A DNA stretch of 64,000 nucleotides, taken from contig CACBFQ010000001.1 of NCBI GenBank assembly GCA_902538565.1, forward strand, positions 200,001-264,000, in the 5' to 3' direction. Below the pieces are notes generated by a model that saw nothing but the letters and a program-made list of their open reading frames with translations, was not told the DNA's origin and ran no database searches. This document shows positions 29,670-38,368 of this stretch, piece by piece. The stretch comes from an uncultured Fidelibacterota bacterium. GTDB lineage: Bacteria; Fidelibacterota; Marinisomatia; Marinisomatales; Marinisomataceae. Positions within the stretch are counted from its first letter, which is position 1. Each line of letters starts with the position of its first letter. Made by a program: the position numbers and the translations under genes.

Positions 29670-30547
29670 AAATTTTAATTGCTATTGGTGGAAGAGAATT
29701 CTCGAAACCTACTTTAGATCTTGGAATGAAAATTGCAAATTCATTTAAGTGTTCGACAACAATTGCATATGTTGGTAAAAAAATAAGTCAATTTTCAGAA
29801 AAAGATGTAAGTGTAGTGCATCAAAATTTGGATGATAGAGAACTTTATAGGCCTGGAATTAGAACGCTTGAGTGGGCATACGATTTCTTAATATCAAAAA
29901 AATATATTGAAGAAAAAGACTCCAATAAATTTGATGATTACTTATTAGTTGATGAAGAAAATTCGAGAATGAAAGTATTACTAAAAGGACAACAGTCAGA
30001 TAAAATTGATTTAATCATGCGCACGGGTGAAATAATTGAACAACTAAAAGATGAAGTAGAAACAAATAAGCATGATATAACCATAATTGGTGGTGGTGGA
30101 AATAAAGGGATTCATCAAAAACTGGTTCAATTTATTGATAGTTCAGTTTTTGTTGTCAAAAATTATTCAGTTAATAAAAAGTATAAAATACTCCTGCCGG
30201 TAAATGACTCCATGGGTTCAGATATGGCTATAGAAACTGCTATAAATTTTGCAAAATCTTATAAACTTAATGTTGAAATAGTTTCTGTTCCGGAAGGGAA
30301 AAAATCGATTGAAGAAGTAGAAAAAATACTGAAGAAAACAAAAGAAAAGTTTTCAAAAAATAGAATTAAAACTACAACAAAATTAATTGATGGCTCTGCA
30401 GTAGATTCAATTGTCAATTATGCAAAAGATGATAGCATTGTAATTCTTGGAGTGTCTCCAAAAAATCCAATCATGAAATACTTTTTTGGCAGTAAGCCTT
30501 TAAGTATTGCGCAAAAATGTAATTGTCCCGTTCTAATTACTAAGTAA
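29666..30547 (+). CDS. Tandem-domain universal stress protein (UspA family)
   Basis: A 293-residue cytosolic protein built from two UspA-like Rossmann domains. The first is degenerate; the second (about residues 175-290) ends with the classic ATP-binding-type region DDSIVILGVSPKNPIMKYFFGSKPLSIAQKCNCPVLIT. The ATG at 29666 overlaps the transporter stop as ATGA, so I reject an in-frame TTG 12 bases upstream. The pairing of a Usp with an SLC13-type transporter suggests regulation of transport by energy state, as seen for other transporter-Usp pairs; this is inference. The 3' end overlaps tpx by 8 bases. Confidence 0.88.
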   Translation: MKILIAIGGREFSKPTLDLGMKIANSFKCSTTIAYVGKKISQFSEKDVSVVHQNLDDRELYRPGIRTLEWAYDFLISKKYIEEKDSNKFDDYLLVDEENSRMKVLLKGQQSDKIDLIMRTGEIIEQLKDEVETNKHDITIIGGGGNKGIHQKLVQFIDSSVFVVKNYSVNKKYKILLPVNDSMGSDMAIETAINFAKSYKLNVEIVSVPEGKKSIEEVEKILKKTKEKFSKNRIKTTTKLIDGSAVDSIVNYAKDDSIVILGVSPKNPIMKYFFGSKPLSIAQKCNCPVLITK

Positions 30548-31040
30548 GTAATTCAACTACTTTATCATAGTCAGGCTCCTGCCCTGTCTGCTCAACAAGC
30601 TGCGTATGAATAATCTCATGATTAGAATCTGTAACAATTACCGATCTAGCAAGTAGCCCTTGAAATTTTCCGTTTGTATGAAGAATTCCAAAATTATTAG
30701 CAAAATCTTCATTTCTCATATCTGATAAAAAGACTATATCATTTAGATTATGATTAATACAAAATTGTTTAAGTCCAAAAGCCAAATCTCTTGATATGCA
30801 TAGAACTACTATATTATCAAAATTACTTGCTAAGTTATTGAATTGTACAACTGATGCAGAACATACCGGAGTGTTCATGCTTGGGAAAATATTTAGTACT
30901 AATCTTTTTCCTTTAAATTGCTCTAAATCAACATTATTTAAATCACCATCTGCTAATAAAAAGTTTGGTAATGAACTACCTACCTCTGGCAATTCACCAT
31001 TTAATGTTACTTCAAAGTCACCTAATTTTACTTTTGCCAT
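30540..31040 (-). CDS. tpx: Thiol peroxidase (Tpx-type peroxiredoxin)
   Basis: A 166-residue atypical 2-Cys peroxiredoxin that reduces alkyl hydroperoxides and H2O2 with thioredoxin. Peroxidatic Cys60 in SMNTPVCSASVVQFN and resolving Cys94 in DLAFGLKQFC are both present, as is the N-terminal VTLNGELPEVGSSLPNF. It is single and monocistronic, convergent with the Usp gene (8-base overlap) and divergent from sodB with 83 bp between them. The neighbouring superoxide dismutase makes an oxidative-stress pair: dismutation gives H2O2, Tpx removes peroxides. Confidence 0.95.
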   Translation of the reverse strand: MAKVKLGDFEVTLNGELPEVGSSLPNFLLADGDLNNVDLEQFKGKRLVLNIFPSMNTPVCSASVVQFNNLASNFDNIVVLCISRDLAFGLKQFCINHNLNDIVFLSDMRNEDFANNFGILHTNGKFQGLLARSVIVTDSNHEIIHTQLVEQTGQEPDYDKVVELLT

Positions 31041-31123
31041 ATTTTTCCCTACTTATGTTTATTATATATAAACTAAATTAGAATTAAATTTATGAATTAA
31101 AAATTGATTAAAAGGAGTTTTTT

Positions 31124-31726
31124 ATGAATGACACAAGAAAATTTAATCTTCCTCCATTACCTTTTGGAGAAAATGACTTATCTCCAATCATATCATCTGA
31201 CACCATTCAGTTACATTATGGTAAACATCATCAAGCATACTTCAATATGTTGAATACCTTAGCTGAAGGAACCAAATATAATGATATGAGCCTTGAAGAT
31301 GTAGTGGTTGAAAGCTTTAAGGATAAAGAGCAGAAGATTTTTAATAATGCTGGACAAGCATGGAACCATATCCTTTACTGGGATCAAATGAAACCAGGAG
31401 GCGAAACTGCTCCTAGTGGTAAGCTTCATACAATGATTGAAAGTTCATTTGGAGATTTTGATTCTTTCAAAGATCAATTCGTTCAACAATCAGTTGGAGT
31501 TTTTGGAAGTGGTTGGTGCTGGTTAGTTCAAAATGATTCATCTTTGGAAATCATGGGAACACCAAATGGTGAGAATCCTCTAGCCCATGGAAAACATGCT
31601 CTTATGGGAATTGATGTTTGGGAACATGCGTACTATTTAGATTATAAAAATATTCGCCCAGATTATGTTAAAGCAATTCTAGACAATTCGATAAATTGGA
31701 GTTTTGTTTCAGATAAATTAAAGTAA
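31124..31726 (+). CDS. sodB: Superoxide dismutase, Fe/Mn type
   Basis: A 200-residue cytosolic Fe/Mn-SOD. Metal ligands are His35 (KHHQAY), His82 (WNHILYW), Asp164 and His168 (GIDVWEHAYYLDY). Gln78 in NNAGQAWNH is the position used by Fe-type enzymes for the second-shell Gln, so iron is likelier than manganese. A very good ribosome site AAAGGAG precedes the ATG and a strong terminator follows directly. A second, unrelated secreted Ni-SOD lies at 42193-42669. Confidence 0.97.
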   Translation: MNDTRKFNLPPLPFGENDLSPIISSDTIQLHYGKHHQAYFNMLNTLAEGTKYNDMSLEDVVVESFKDKEQKIFNNAGQAWNHILYWDQMKPGGETAPSGKLHTMIESSFGDFDSFKDQFVQQSVGVFGSGWCWLVQNDSSLEIMGTPNGENPLAHGKHALMGIDVWEHAYYLDYKNIRPDYVKAILDNSINWSFVSDKLK

Positions 31727-31758
31727 AAAAAAGGCGAATTAAATATTCGCCTTTTTTT
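31725..31758. terminator. Bidirectional intrinsic terminator between sodB and lipoprotein gene
   Basis: GGCGAAT (31733-31739) pairs with ATTCGCC (31745-31751) around a 5-base loop. It is flanked by seven or more A residues on the left and seven T residues on the right, so it can end transcription from both convergent genes. It is the clearest intrinsic terminator in the window. Confidence 0.92.
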
Positions 31759-31770
31759 AATTTCAATTCG

Positions 31771-32256
31771 TTATCCTGGAGGACAATCAGGTGTTACAGT
31801 ATTAGCTACTGCACCTACTACTAGACTTAATGCAGAGTTTTCTGCACTAAAAGTAAAAGGTACTGCGTCGGCATAAAAAGCTTGAATGCTGCCACTGTGT
31901 GTTCCCCATACTGCTTGATTGCAAGCAGGATTAGGGTTATTCGGATCTAACCATGATACAGATAATAATTTATAAGTATCAAAGTCTAAATCTTCAAACA
32001 CTAAAGAAATTTGTCCATTTTGCACCTGTGCACTCTGTAAAACAACAGATTTATATGGTGCTCCAGATGGAGGCCACGTCTTATCTAAAGAACAAAATAC
32101 TGTTCCCTCAGCAGGCCATGAATCAGGATTTGTAACATTAATTGTAATATTCAATGTTCCTGAGGTTGCTGGATCATTTGAATCATCCTCGCAAGAAACC
32201 AAAAACAACATTGAAAAAGCAAATGTAAATAATGATAGTTTTTTTATGATATTCAT
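31771..32256 (-). CDS. Small secreted lipoprotein, unknown function
   Basis: A 161-residue protein with a lipoprotein signal peptide (lipobox LVSC, Cys22) and an acidic EDDSND linker, then a beta-strand-rich domain (TLNITINVTNPDSWPAEGTVF onward) resembling a small immunoglobulin- or transthyretin-like sandwich. Two or three cysteines (FCSLD, ACNQA, DCPPG) could pair in the periplasm or on the surface. I recognise no enzymatic motif. A near-consensus promoter, a strong AAAGGGGA ribosome site and its own terminator predict high, independent expression. Confidence 0.85.
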   Translation of the reverse strand: MNIIKKLSLFTFAFSMLFLVSCEDDSNDPATSGTLNITINVTNPDSWPAEGTVFCSLDKTWPPSGAPYKSVVLQSAQVQNGQISLVFEDLDFDTYKLLSVSWLDPNNPNPACNQAVWGTHSGSIQAFYADAVPFTFSAENSALSLVVGAVANTVTPDCPPG

Positions 32257-32281
32257 TTTTTCCCCTTTATAAGTTAGAAGG

Positions 32282-32310
32282 ATTATAATAATGAAAAGAA
32301 TTTAGGTCAA
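32282..32310 (-). promoter_or_regulatory. Near-consensus sigma70-type promoter of lipoprotein gene
   Basis: On the minus strand TTGACC (32305-32310), a 17-bp spacer and a perfect TATAAT (32282-32287) lie 26 bases upstream of the ATG at 32256. Expected transcription start is near 32275, giving a leader of about 20 bases with AAAGGGGA as ribosome site. This is the best promoter I see in the window. Confidence 0.75.
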
Positions 32311-32319
32311 GCAAATTGA

Positions 32320-32336
32320 TTGAGATTATATCTCAA
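32320..32336. repeat. Inverted repeat just after the TonB receptor gene
   Basis: TTGAGAT and ATCTCAA form perfect 7-base arms around a 3-base centre, starting four bases beyond the receptor stop codon. There is no T tract after it on the minus strand, so it is not a typical intrinsic terminator. It could protect the mRNA 3' end or be a protein-binding site. Confidence 0.5.
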
Positions 32337-32340
32337 AAGA

Positions 32341-34491
32341 CTAAAATGTTTTATCATACATCAAACTAATCGTTCTACCCGGCATCGGAAAATCTTGAAT
32401 TAATTCATATTGCTTATCAAACAAGTTGGATATTTTTAAAGATATCTTATCTCCATTATTCAACTCATAGCTACCTATGTAGTTAAATAAAATTAGCGAA
32501 TCAAGTTGTTCAATTGGGAATTTTATTTCACTACCCTCATACTCCCTTTCATCGCTTAAGAAATCTTGATAATCTTGATCAGACTGATATCTCATAGAAA
32601 TGATATGTCTTATATTATTTGACTTATACTTTATACTTGATATAAGCTTGTGATTTGGTCTATAAAGAATAGGATCAATATCATTTATATCATTCACTCT
32701 AAGATATGTATAACCCAAATCTAGATTAAAATTTGTATTTAGTTTATACGATATATTAGATTCCAAGCCGCATGAACTTATATCAGATCTATTAAGTGCT
32801 AATACAGGCAAACCATAGACAAAATCAATCATGTCTTCATATTTATAATAAAATGTACTTACGGAATAGGTAAGATTAGATTTATTTGAACGATCATAGG
32901 ATATATCTAGTCCATAAAGTTGCTCAGGTTCAAGATTTGGATTTCCTTGTGTATTTAATCCATAATCAGATTCATATTGTAAAAATAGTTCAGATAAAGA
33001 AGGAGATCTAAAGCCCTTACTTAATGCAAAATTCCATGTTGAAAAATTATCTCTTTTAAAGGTTAAATTAATTTTTGGTGAAACATCGCTAAAAGACTTG
33101 TAGCTAAATTCATTCCCCCTATCAACATTTCTATAATCAAATCTTAATCCTAATCCCAAAAGCAATCTTTCGTTTAATTGAATTCTATTTTGTGCAAAAA
33201 ATCCACCTGTAACTTGTTTTAAGTCGTCATAAATATTTTTATAAATTGAGATATCAGATTGTTCCAAAATAAGATCAGAGCCAAAGATCAAATACGATTT
33301 ATTATTAATTAATTTTTGGTATTCTACTCTTAGATTTAAGCTTGTATCATTGTAAAATGTTTGTTCTTGAATTTCTTCTATAGGTGTATCGTCTCTATCA
33401 AAATAATTTGTGTAGAAATGATTCATGCTAAGTGAATAAACAATATTATTGTTAACATCCAACGTTTGTTTTTTGAACAATTGTAAATAAACTGAATCCC
33501 TATTGGAAATCCTATAAGAAGTCAAACTAGGTCTGTTTTCAATGTAAAAACCAGGTTGACCATTTACAGATTTATTTGCTATTAATGATAACGATAAATC
33601 CTGTTTCTTATTAAATATTTTTGTATAAAAATTGTTTTGTTCATACTGAGCATTAAATCTATGACCATTTCCTTTTTTATGTTGCAGCAGTGCTGTGTAA
33701 GAAATATTATCAGTTATATTGCTCATGGTAAGGTTTACATCTTTAGAATCAAAGCTTCCAACAGTAGCTTTGACATTGTAAAATTCATCAGAATAGTTTT
33801 TAGTAACTAAATTAATTATTCCACCCATTGAATTTTGACCATAAAGCGAAGAAACCGGACCTTTAACTACTTCAACACGTTCTAAAAAATCAAGCGGCAT
33901 TGCATTCCAATCAATTGAACCAGAGTAAGGCATACTTATTTGAAATCCATCAAGAAGAACTAAAACTCTATTATTATATCCTCCTGGCTTATAATCAGAT
34001 GATCCACGAATGGAAAAATTTGCATTTCTTCCATTATCATGTGCAGTTTGAACATCCACTCCTCCAATATTTCTAAAGAGTTCAGACATAGTTTGATAAT
34101 TATAGTCCGAAATTTTTTCATTAGATATATTTTGGGTAAAATAAGGAAGATGTTTTGAGGGGAATCTTCCAACAACATTAAGGGCACTTGATAGTATTGG
34201 TTCAGGAATTAATTCAAAAACATAGCTATCCTGATTAATCAAATTTACTGAAGCTATGATGTCTTTGTATCCAATTGCAGATATTAAAATTTCAAATTCT
34301 TGCTTTTGAAGATTTGTAACAGAAAAATTTCCATTTAAATCAGATACAGAACCAAAATCACTTTCTATGAAAACTATATTAGCATCAATAATAGGTTCGT
34401 TTGTTTCGGTATCTAAAATCGTTCCAAAAAATTTGATATCTTGAGAAAAAGAAATACTGAGTAATAAAATTAATAAATAAAATTTTTTCAT
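32341..34491 (-). CDS. TonB-dependent outer-membrane receptor
   Basis: A 716-residue receptor. After a Sec signal peptide (residues 1-16, ending SFSQ) comes a CarboxypepD_reg-like domain (about 18-92, FFGTILDTETNEPIIDANIVF), typical of FCB-group receptors. A plug domain follows (about 100-230, including VLVLLDGFQISMPYSG and GPVSSLYGQNSMGGIINLVTK), then a 22-strand barrel whose end SLMYDKTF has the terminal aromatic. Size and barrel (SKGFRSPSLSELF, NPNLEPEQLYGLD) fit BtuB/siderophore-type receptors, not SusC. Its divergent partner is thiamine pyrophosphokinase, which hints at thiamine uptake. Confidence 0.93.
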   Translation of the reverse strand: MKKFYLLILLLSISFSQDIKFFGTILDTETNEPIIDANIVFIESDFGSVSDLNGNFSVTNLQKQEFEILISAIGYKDIIASVNLINQDSYVFELIPEPILSSALNVVGRFPSKHLPYFTQNISNEKISDYNYQTMSELFRNIGGVDVQTAHDNGRNANFSIRGSSDYKPGGYNNRVLVLLDGFQISMPYSGSIDWNAMPLDFLERVEVVKGPVSSLYGQNSMGGIINLVTKNYSDEFYNVKATVGSFDSKDVNLTMSNITDNISYTALLQHKKGNGHRFNAQYEQNNFYTKIFNKKQDLSLSLIANKSVNGQPGFYIENRPSLTSYRISNRDSVYLQLFKKQTLDVNNNIVYSLSMNHFYTNYFDRDDTPIEEIQEQTFYNDTSLNLRVEYQKLINNKSYLIFGSDLILEQSDISIYKNIYDDLKQVTGGFFAQNRIQLNERLLLGLGLRFDYRNVDRGNEFSYKSFSDVSPKINLTFKRDNFSTWNFALSKGFRSPSLSELFLQYESDYGLNTQGNPNLEPEQLYGLDISYDRSNKSNLTYSVSTFYYKYEDMIDFVYGLPVLALNRSDISSCGLESNISYKLNTNFNLDLGYTYLRVNDINDIDPILYRPNHKLISSIKYKSNNIRHIISMRYQSDQDYQDFLSDEREYEGSEIKFPIEQLDSLILFNYIGSYELNNGDKISLKISNLFDKQYELIQDFPMPGRTISLMYDKTF

Positions 34492-34552
34492 TTTTAGTTG
34501 TCAATAATATTAATCAAGGACAATATTTACAATTCTTTTCGTAAACTTTCAT

Positions 34553-35170
34553 ATGAATGTGAAAAAAAATATATCAGTGATTTTGAATGGTCAAATGCCC
34601 ACTGATGATACTATAATTAATCAAATAACTAATTCTGATTTTATCATCGCTGTGGATGGTTCAGCAAATAAGCTTTTTGATTTAAAAATCATCCCAGATG
34701 TAATTATTGGAGACCTGGATTCGTTACAAAATATTGAAAATAAGGATATAGAGTTAATTGAAGCTCCAGATCAAAATAAAACTGATTTTCGCAAAACCTT
34801 AGAATGGTGTATTGAAAAAAATATTTTAAATATTTCTATTTTTGGAATATCTGGTGAGAGCGAGGATCATTTTCTTGGAAACTATTATACATTAAGTGAT
34901 TTTGGTGAAAAAATTTCTTGGAAAGCTTTTACAGATTTTTCAATGATTAGCCCTTGTGTTGGTAACAAAAAATTTGAATCATTTAAGGGTCAAAAAGTGA
35001 GCCTTTTCTGTATGAGGGGAAGCTCAACTGTAAATTCAGAAAATTTGGAATATCCTTTACAGTCATATCATTTAAAACCTTCAGATGATGCAATTAGAAA
35101 TTTATCACTTGAAGATCATTTTACAATTGAGTCAACAACTACTATTCTTGTCTTTCAAAGTAGAGTATAA
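34553..35170 (+). CDS. Thiamine pyrophosphokinase
   Basis: A 205-residue enzyme (thiN/TPK family) that transfers pyrophosphate from ATP to thiamine, making ThDP, the cofactor of the transketolase encoded upstream. The catalytic segments are visible: DFIIAVDGSANKLFDL, PDVIIGDLDSL (metal-binding Asp residues) and DQNKTDFRKTLEW, followed by the IFGISGESEDHFLGN nucleotide region and a C-terminal substrate-binding beta domain. It is monocistronic, divergent from the TonB receptor across 61 bp. I find no TPP riboswitch in that gap. Its stop lies 1 base from the convergent aldolase stop. Confidence 0.92.
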   Translation: MNVKKNISVILNGQMPTDDTIINQITNSDFIIAVDGSANKLFDLKIIPDVIIGDLDSLQNIENKDIELIEAPDQNKTDFRKTLEWCIEKNILNISIFGISGESEDHFLGNYYTLSDFGEKISWKAFTDFSMISPCVGNKKFESFKGQKVSLFCMRGSSTVNSENLEYPLQSYHLKPSDDAIRNLSLEDHFTIESTTTILVFQSRV

Positions 35171-35171
35171 A

Positions 35172-36155
35172 TTACAATCCTGCAACTGTAGCTAGGCTGT
35201 TGGCTTTGACCTTTCCAATAAATACTTCTTGAGCATCTGTAACATTTTCTTCTTTACCTGACCAAGCTTTTAATGCTGACTGCTGGAGAGCTCTCCCATA
35301 AGAAAAGGTTAAATTCCAATCTGTTTCATACTTGTTCATTTCATTTAAATGAAATGTTGCATGATCATCGGACTGACCACCTGATAGAAAAGCTATTCCA
35401 GGAACGTCTGGAGGCACATTTCTAAGTAAACAATTAACAGTTTTTTCAGCAACCTCTCTAATAGTTGCTTGATAAGAACAATTATAACCAGATAAAACCA
35501 TATTTGGCTTTAGAACTATCCCTTCCAAACTAACATTATATTCATCAAGCTGATTAAAAACCATATTTAGTGTTCGTGAAGTAATATCAAAAGACTCATC
35601 TATAGTATGAGAACCATCCATGAGTACTTCGGGCTCAACAATAGGAACAAGATTTGCTTGTTGACATTTCCTAGCATACTTAGCAAGATTTTTTGCATTT
35701 GCTAATATACAATCATCCGTTGGTATACTATCTCCAGGAGTTATTACAGCCCTCCATTTAGCAAATCGCGCTCCTAGTGCATAGTATTTCTCGAGCCTTT
35801 CAGACAAACCGTCTAAGCCTTTTGTCAGCTTCTCATAAGGACTAAAATCTTCCAAGCCTTGATCTACTTTAATACCAGGTAATATATCTTTGGATGTTAA
35901 ATATTCAGGGAATTTCATTCCTGATGATAATTCTGATTGATGAAAAGTTTCGTCAAACAAAATGACACCGCTGATGTATTTTTCAATATCTTCAGTTGTA
36001 AACAGCATATTTCTGTAAAAATTTCTGCTTTCTGCCGATGAATCTGTATTAATGCTTGCAAAGCGTTTAGTACAGGTTGGTGTGCTTTCATCAGCAGCTA
36101 AAATTCCTTTACCTTTTTTAACCATTTTATGTGCAACAGCGTGCAATTCTGACAT
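35172..36155 (-). CDS. Fructose-bisphosphate aldolase, class I
   Basis: A 327-residue Schiff-base aldolase of the eukaryote-like class I family, slightly shorter than the usual 340-360. Signature segments are GKGILAADESTPTCTKRF near the N-terminus, GARFAKWRAVI with active-site Lys133, and the Schiff-base Lys216 in EGIVLKPNMVLSG; the phosphate loop FLSGGQSDDHAT is also intact. The ATG has AGGAGA upstream. It follows glpX by one base on the same strand: both act on fructose 1,6-bisphosphate, so the pair favours gluconeogenesis. Confidence 0.95.
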   Translation of the reverse strand: MSELHAVAHKMVKKGKGILAADESTPTCTKRFASINTDSSAESRNFYRNMLFTTEDIEKYISGVILFDETFHQSELSSGMKFPEYLTSKDILPGIKVDQGLEDFSPYEKLTKGLDGLSERLEKYYALGARFAKWRAVITPGDSIPTDDCILANAKNLAKYARKCQQANLVPIVEPEVLMDGSHTIDESFDITSRTLNMVFNQLDEYNVSLEGIVLKPNMVLSGYNCSYQATIREVAEKTVNCLLRNVPPDVPGIAFLSGGQSDDHATFHLNEMNKYETDWNLTFSYGRALQQSALKAWSGKEENVTDAQEVFIGKVKANSLATVAGL

Positions 36156-36156
36156 T

Positions 36157-37101
36157 TTATTCTCCTAAAATATATTCGTTTGTTATTATTTGTGTTTTAC
36201 TTGAATCGCCAAAAATAATTTTTGAGGTTACTTCAGCCTTATTGCCATCAAATTTAACACCAGGGATCCATCCTGAGCAAACTCCACTTGCAATAAAAAA
36301 AGAATCACTGGATCTACAAAGATCATCAGCTGACCATAAATTATTTATATCGCTACCTAACATTTCCAAAGCCCTTTCTTTGAATGAGTTATCCATAAAA
36401 TGAAGTCTTCCTTCGAAAAAACCACCCATAGCTTTTACCGCAGTAGCAGTAATTACTCCTTCCGGGGCTGCACCAATTCCATACAATAAATCAGCTGACC
36501 CTTCAGCTGCTTTTAATCCTCCTGAAACATCACCATCTCCAATCAGGATTGGTTGAACACCTAAGTCTTTTAAGGTAGATATTAAATCAATATGTCTATC
36601 TCTATCCATGACTATAATTTTTAATTCAGAAATATTTTTTTGTAATGCTTTTGCTGCTAGAGATAAATTGTCTTCAACTGAATTATCAAGAGCAATATGA
36701 CCTATTAATTTTGATGAGCCACATAACTTATTCATATAAGTATCAGGGGCATTTAAAAGAGCTCCTCTTGGTGCAGCAGCTAAGACAGATAATGCATCAG
36801 GTAAATCTTTAGCACAATGATTGGTACATTCTAGAGGATCAACTGCAATATCAATTTTTAAATCACTTTCAGGATTACCCATCTCTTCACCAATATAAAG
36901 CATTGGCGCATCATCTCTTTCTCCTTCACCAATTACGACTCTTGTATGAACTTCTGAGCTTTGAAGAACTTTTCTCATAGCTTCAGTTGCAACCTTATCT
37001 GCAGCTTTTCCATCACCATTCCCCCTGAGTTTTGCAGCAGCTATGGCAGCAGATTCTGTTGCCTTTAAGTAAAGCTCAAAATTTTTAGTTACCTTACTCA
37101 T
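36157..37101 (-). CDS. glpX: Fructose-1,6-bisphosphatase, class II (GlpX)
   Basis: A 314-residue class II FBPase (and possibly sedoheptulose bisphosphatase) of the lithium-sensitive phosphatase fold. GEGERDDAPMLYIGEEMG and the metal site IAVDPLECTNHCAKDLPDALSVLA are clear; the second is usually DPLEGTN, so Cys replaces Gly here. A C-terminal GVCSGWIPGVKF matches the family. I take the ATG at 37101, which overlaps the upstream stop by 8 bases, instead of a TTG four codons earlier. With the class I aldolase downstream it forms a gluconeogenic pair. Confidence 0.94.
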   Translation of the reverse strand: MSKVTKNFELYLKATESAAIAAAKLRGNGDGKAADKVATEAMRKVLQSSEVHTRVVIGEGERDDAPMLYIGEEMGNPESDLKIDIAVDPLECTNHCAKDLPDALSVLAAAPRGALLNAPDTYMNKLCGSSKLIGHIALDNSVEDNLSLAAKALQKNISELKIIVMDRDRHIDLISTLKDLGVQPILIGDGDVSGGLKAAEGSADLLYGIGAAPEGVITATAVKAMGGFFEGRLHFMDNSFKERALEMLGSDINNLWSADDLCRSSDSFFIASGVCSGWIPGVKFDGNKAEVTSKIIFGDSSKTQIITNEYILGE

Positions 37102-37618
37102 TAAGCGAGTCAATTAGTTTAAACATTTCTTCTAAACTCTCTTTAGTAGCAAAGCCATTAAAACGATTTTTTATGATTCCATCTTTATCAAGAACATACA
37201 TGTAACAATCCCCTTTTGATGATATTTCCAATGATTTATAGTAAGATCGTAAAGGACCATAATAAGTTACGGTATAATCGTGCAAAGGTTTGGGAACTCC
37301 GCCGCGCATTCCACCATCAATCCAATTTCTTGCCATAGTCCATTGGCCTCCTAACATTGGAATTTCATAATAATGCACATCTTTATTAATACCAAATTTT
37401 GGAAAGAATTCATCTGCCCAAGAGTTAATACATAATTGAGCTTTTTGTTTAAAAGCAATTGCCAAAACAGATGGTTTACCAATCAAAACATCTGGAAACT
37501 TGACATCATTACCTGAAAGAGATATTCCTTCGATAGTTGGAAATTTTTTTTCTAAAAAATTATCGCTTGCATTCAAAACATTAAAACACAATGAAAAAAC
37601 TAATATTGCTTTAATCAT
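37094..37618 (-). CDS. Exported ATP10-like thioredoxin-fold protein
   Basis: A 174-residue protein with an N-terminal signal peptide (residues 1-17). The remainder resembles the ATP10 family, with FPTIEGISLSGNDVKFPD at the start, a central GKPSVLAIAFKQ strand, the GMRGGVPKPLHDYTVTYYGP segment and CYMYVLDKDGIIKNRFNGFAT near the end. In mitochondria ATP10 assists F1Fo-ATPase assembly; the bacterial role is unproven. Start is placed at 37618, where AAGGAGAAGAATA supplies a strong ribosome site; an upstream extension would be Arg-rich and overlap the previous gene. It precedes glpX. Confidence 0.72.
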   Translation of the reverse strand: MIKAILVFSLCFNVLNASDNFLEKKFPTIEGISLSGNDVKFPDVLIGKPSVLAIAFKQKAQLCINSWADEFFPKFGINKDVHYYEIPMLGGQWTMARNWIDGGMRGGVPKPLHDYTVTYYGPLRSYYKSLEISSKGDCYMYVLDKDGIIKNRFNGFATKESLEEMFKLIDSLNE

Positions 37619-38330
37619 TATTCTTCTCCTTGAATTTGTATGGTAAATACAAAAGGTAGAAAACAAACATTACGATTGGAAAAAGTGGTATAACATGTAA
37701 TGGTGGACTTGGGAAAAAGCTCATTAAAGATTCCCCGGTAGGCGCTTTCATCAAATACCATAAATTAGCTTCAAAGCCAGGTTCGCCTCCAACCAATACA
37801 TTTATTATGTATACTACTGGAAGTATATAAAGAGAAAATTTTATAGCATTTTTATAAGATTCAAATGTGATATTCTGCTTAATTCCAATTGCAATGTATA
37901 GTAGTGCAAAAAATAATAAACCATGTCCAGAAAATAATGTAATAAAATCTAAGTCAGGAAAAGTGAACTCAATATCTGGAGTAAAAAGAGCCATTGTTCC
38001 TCCTCCTAGACCCCAGAAATATGCAAAATCGAAAAACTTTTGATTTCGCGTTAATAAAAAGAGTCCTGTAGCATAAGATGAAAAATGGCACGCATGTAAG
38101 GGAATAGTGTTTGTCCAATTATAATCTTCTGGACCAAAATAATTCAAATAAAATGGTTTCAACAATTCATTAAAAATTAAAAGGTAAGCCAAAATCTTTT
38201 CAAACATAGCATATCTAATTTCATCATAATCATTTTTAACATAAAAAGAGAAAGCAAATGAAGCTCCAAAAATTATTAATAGAGTTAACAAATGAGTTGA
38301 ACCAAATAATATGAATTCGTTTGATGTCAT
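37611..38330 (-). CDS. YwaF/TIGR02206-family membrane protein
   Basis: A 239-residue integral membrane protein with six to seven helices. It matches the TIGR02206 (YwaF, TMEM164-like) family, of unknown function in bacteria: FGSTHLLTLLIIFGASFAFS at the start, the IPLHACHFSSYATGLFLLTRN motif with conserved His-Cys-His, WGLGGGTMALFTPDIEFTFPD, and SGHGLLFFALLYI. Conserved His and Cys on one helix suggest an enzymatic or metal site in the membrane, by analogy with acyltransferase claims for TMEM164. It overlaps the ATP10-like gene by 8 bases. Confidence 0.8.
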   Translation of the reverse strand: MTSNEFILFGSTHLLTLLIIFGASFAFSFYVKNDYDEIRYAMFEKILAYLLIFNELLKPFYLNYFGPEDYNWTNTIPLHACHFSSYATGLFLLTRNQKFFDFAYFWGLGGGTMALFTPDIEFTFPDLDFITLFSGHGLLFFALLYIAIGIKQNITFESYKNAIKFSLYILPVVYIINVLVGGEPGFEANLWYLMKAPTGESLMSFFPSPPLHVIPLFPIVMFVFYLLYLPYKFKEKNND

Positions 38331-38368
38331 GAAGTAAATCTAAATAAAATAATTAAATTTTCATGCAA

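Noticed and set aside
32320-32336. Inverted repeat considered as an intrinsic terminator for the TonB receptor
   Set aside because: No U tract follows the stem on the coding strand, so I list it only as a repeat.
34492-34552. Possible TPP riboswitch between the TonB receptor and thiamine pyrophosphokinase
   Set aside because: Too short and without the conserved CUGAGA-type core. A TTGTC/GGACAA-like inverted pattern there is too loose to call.
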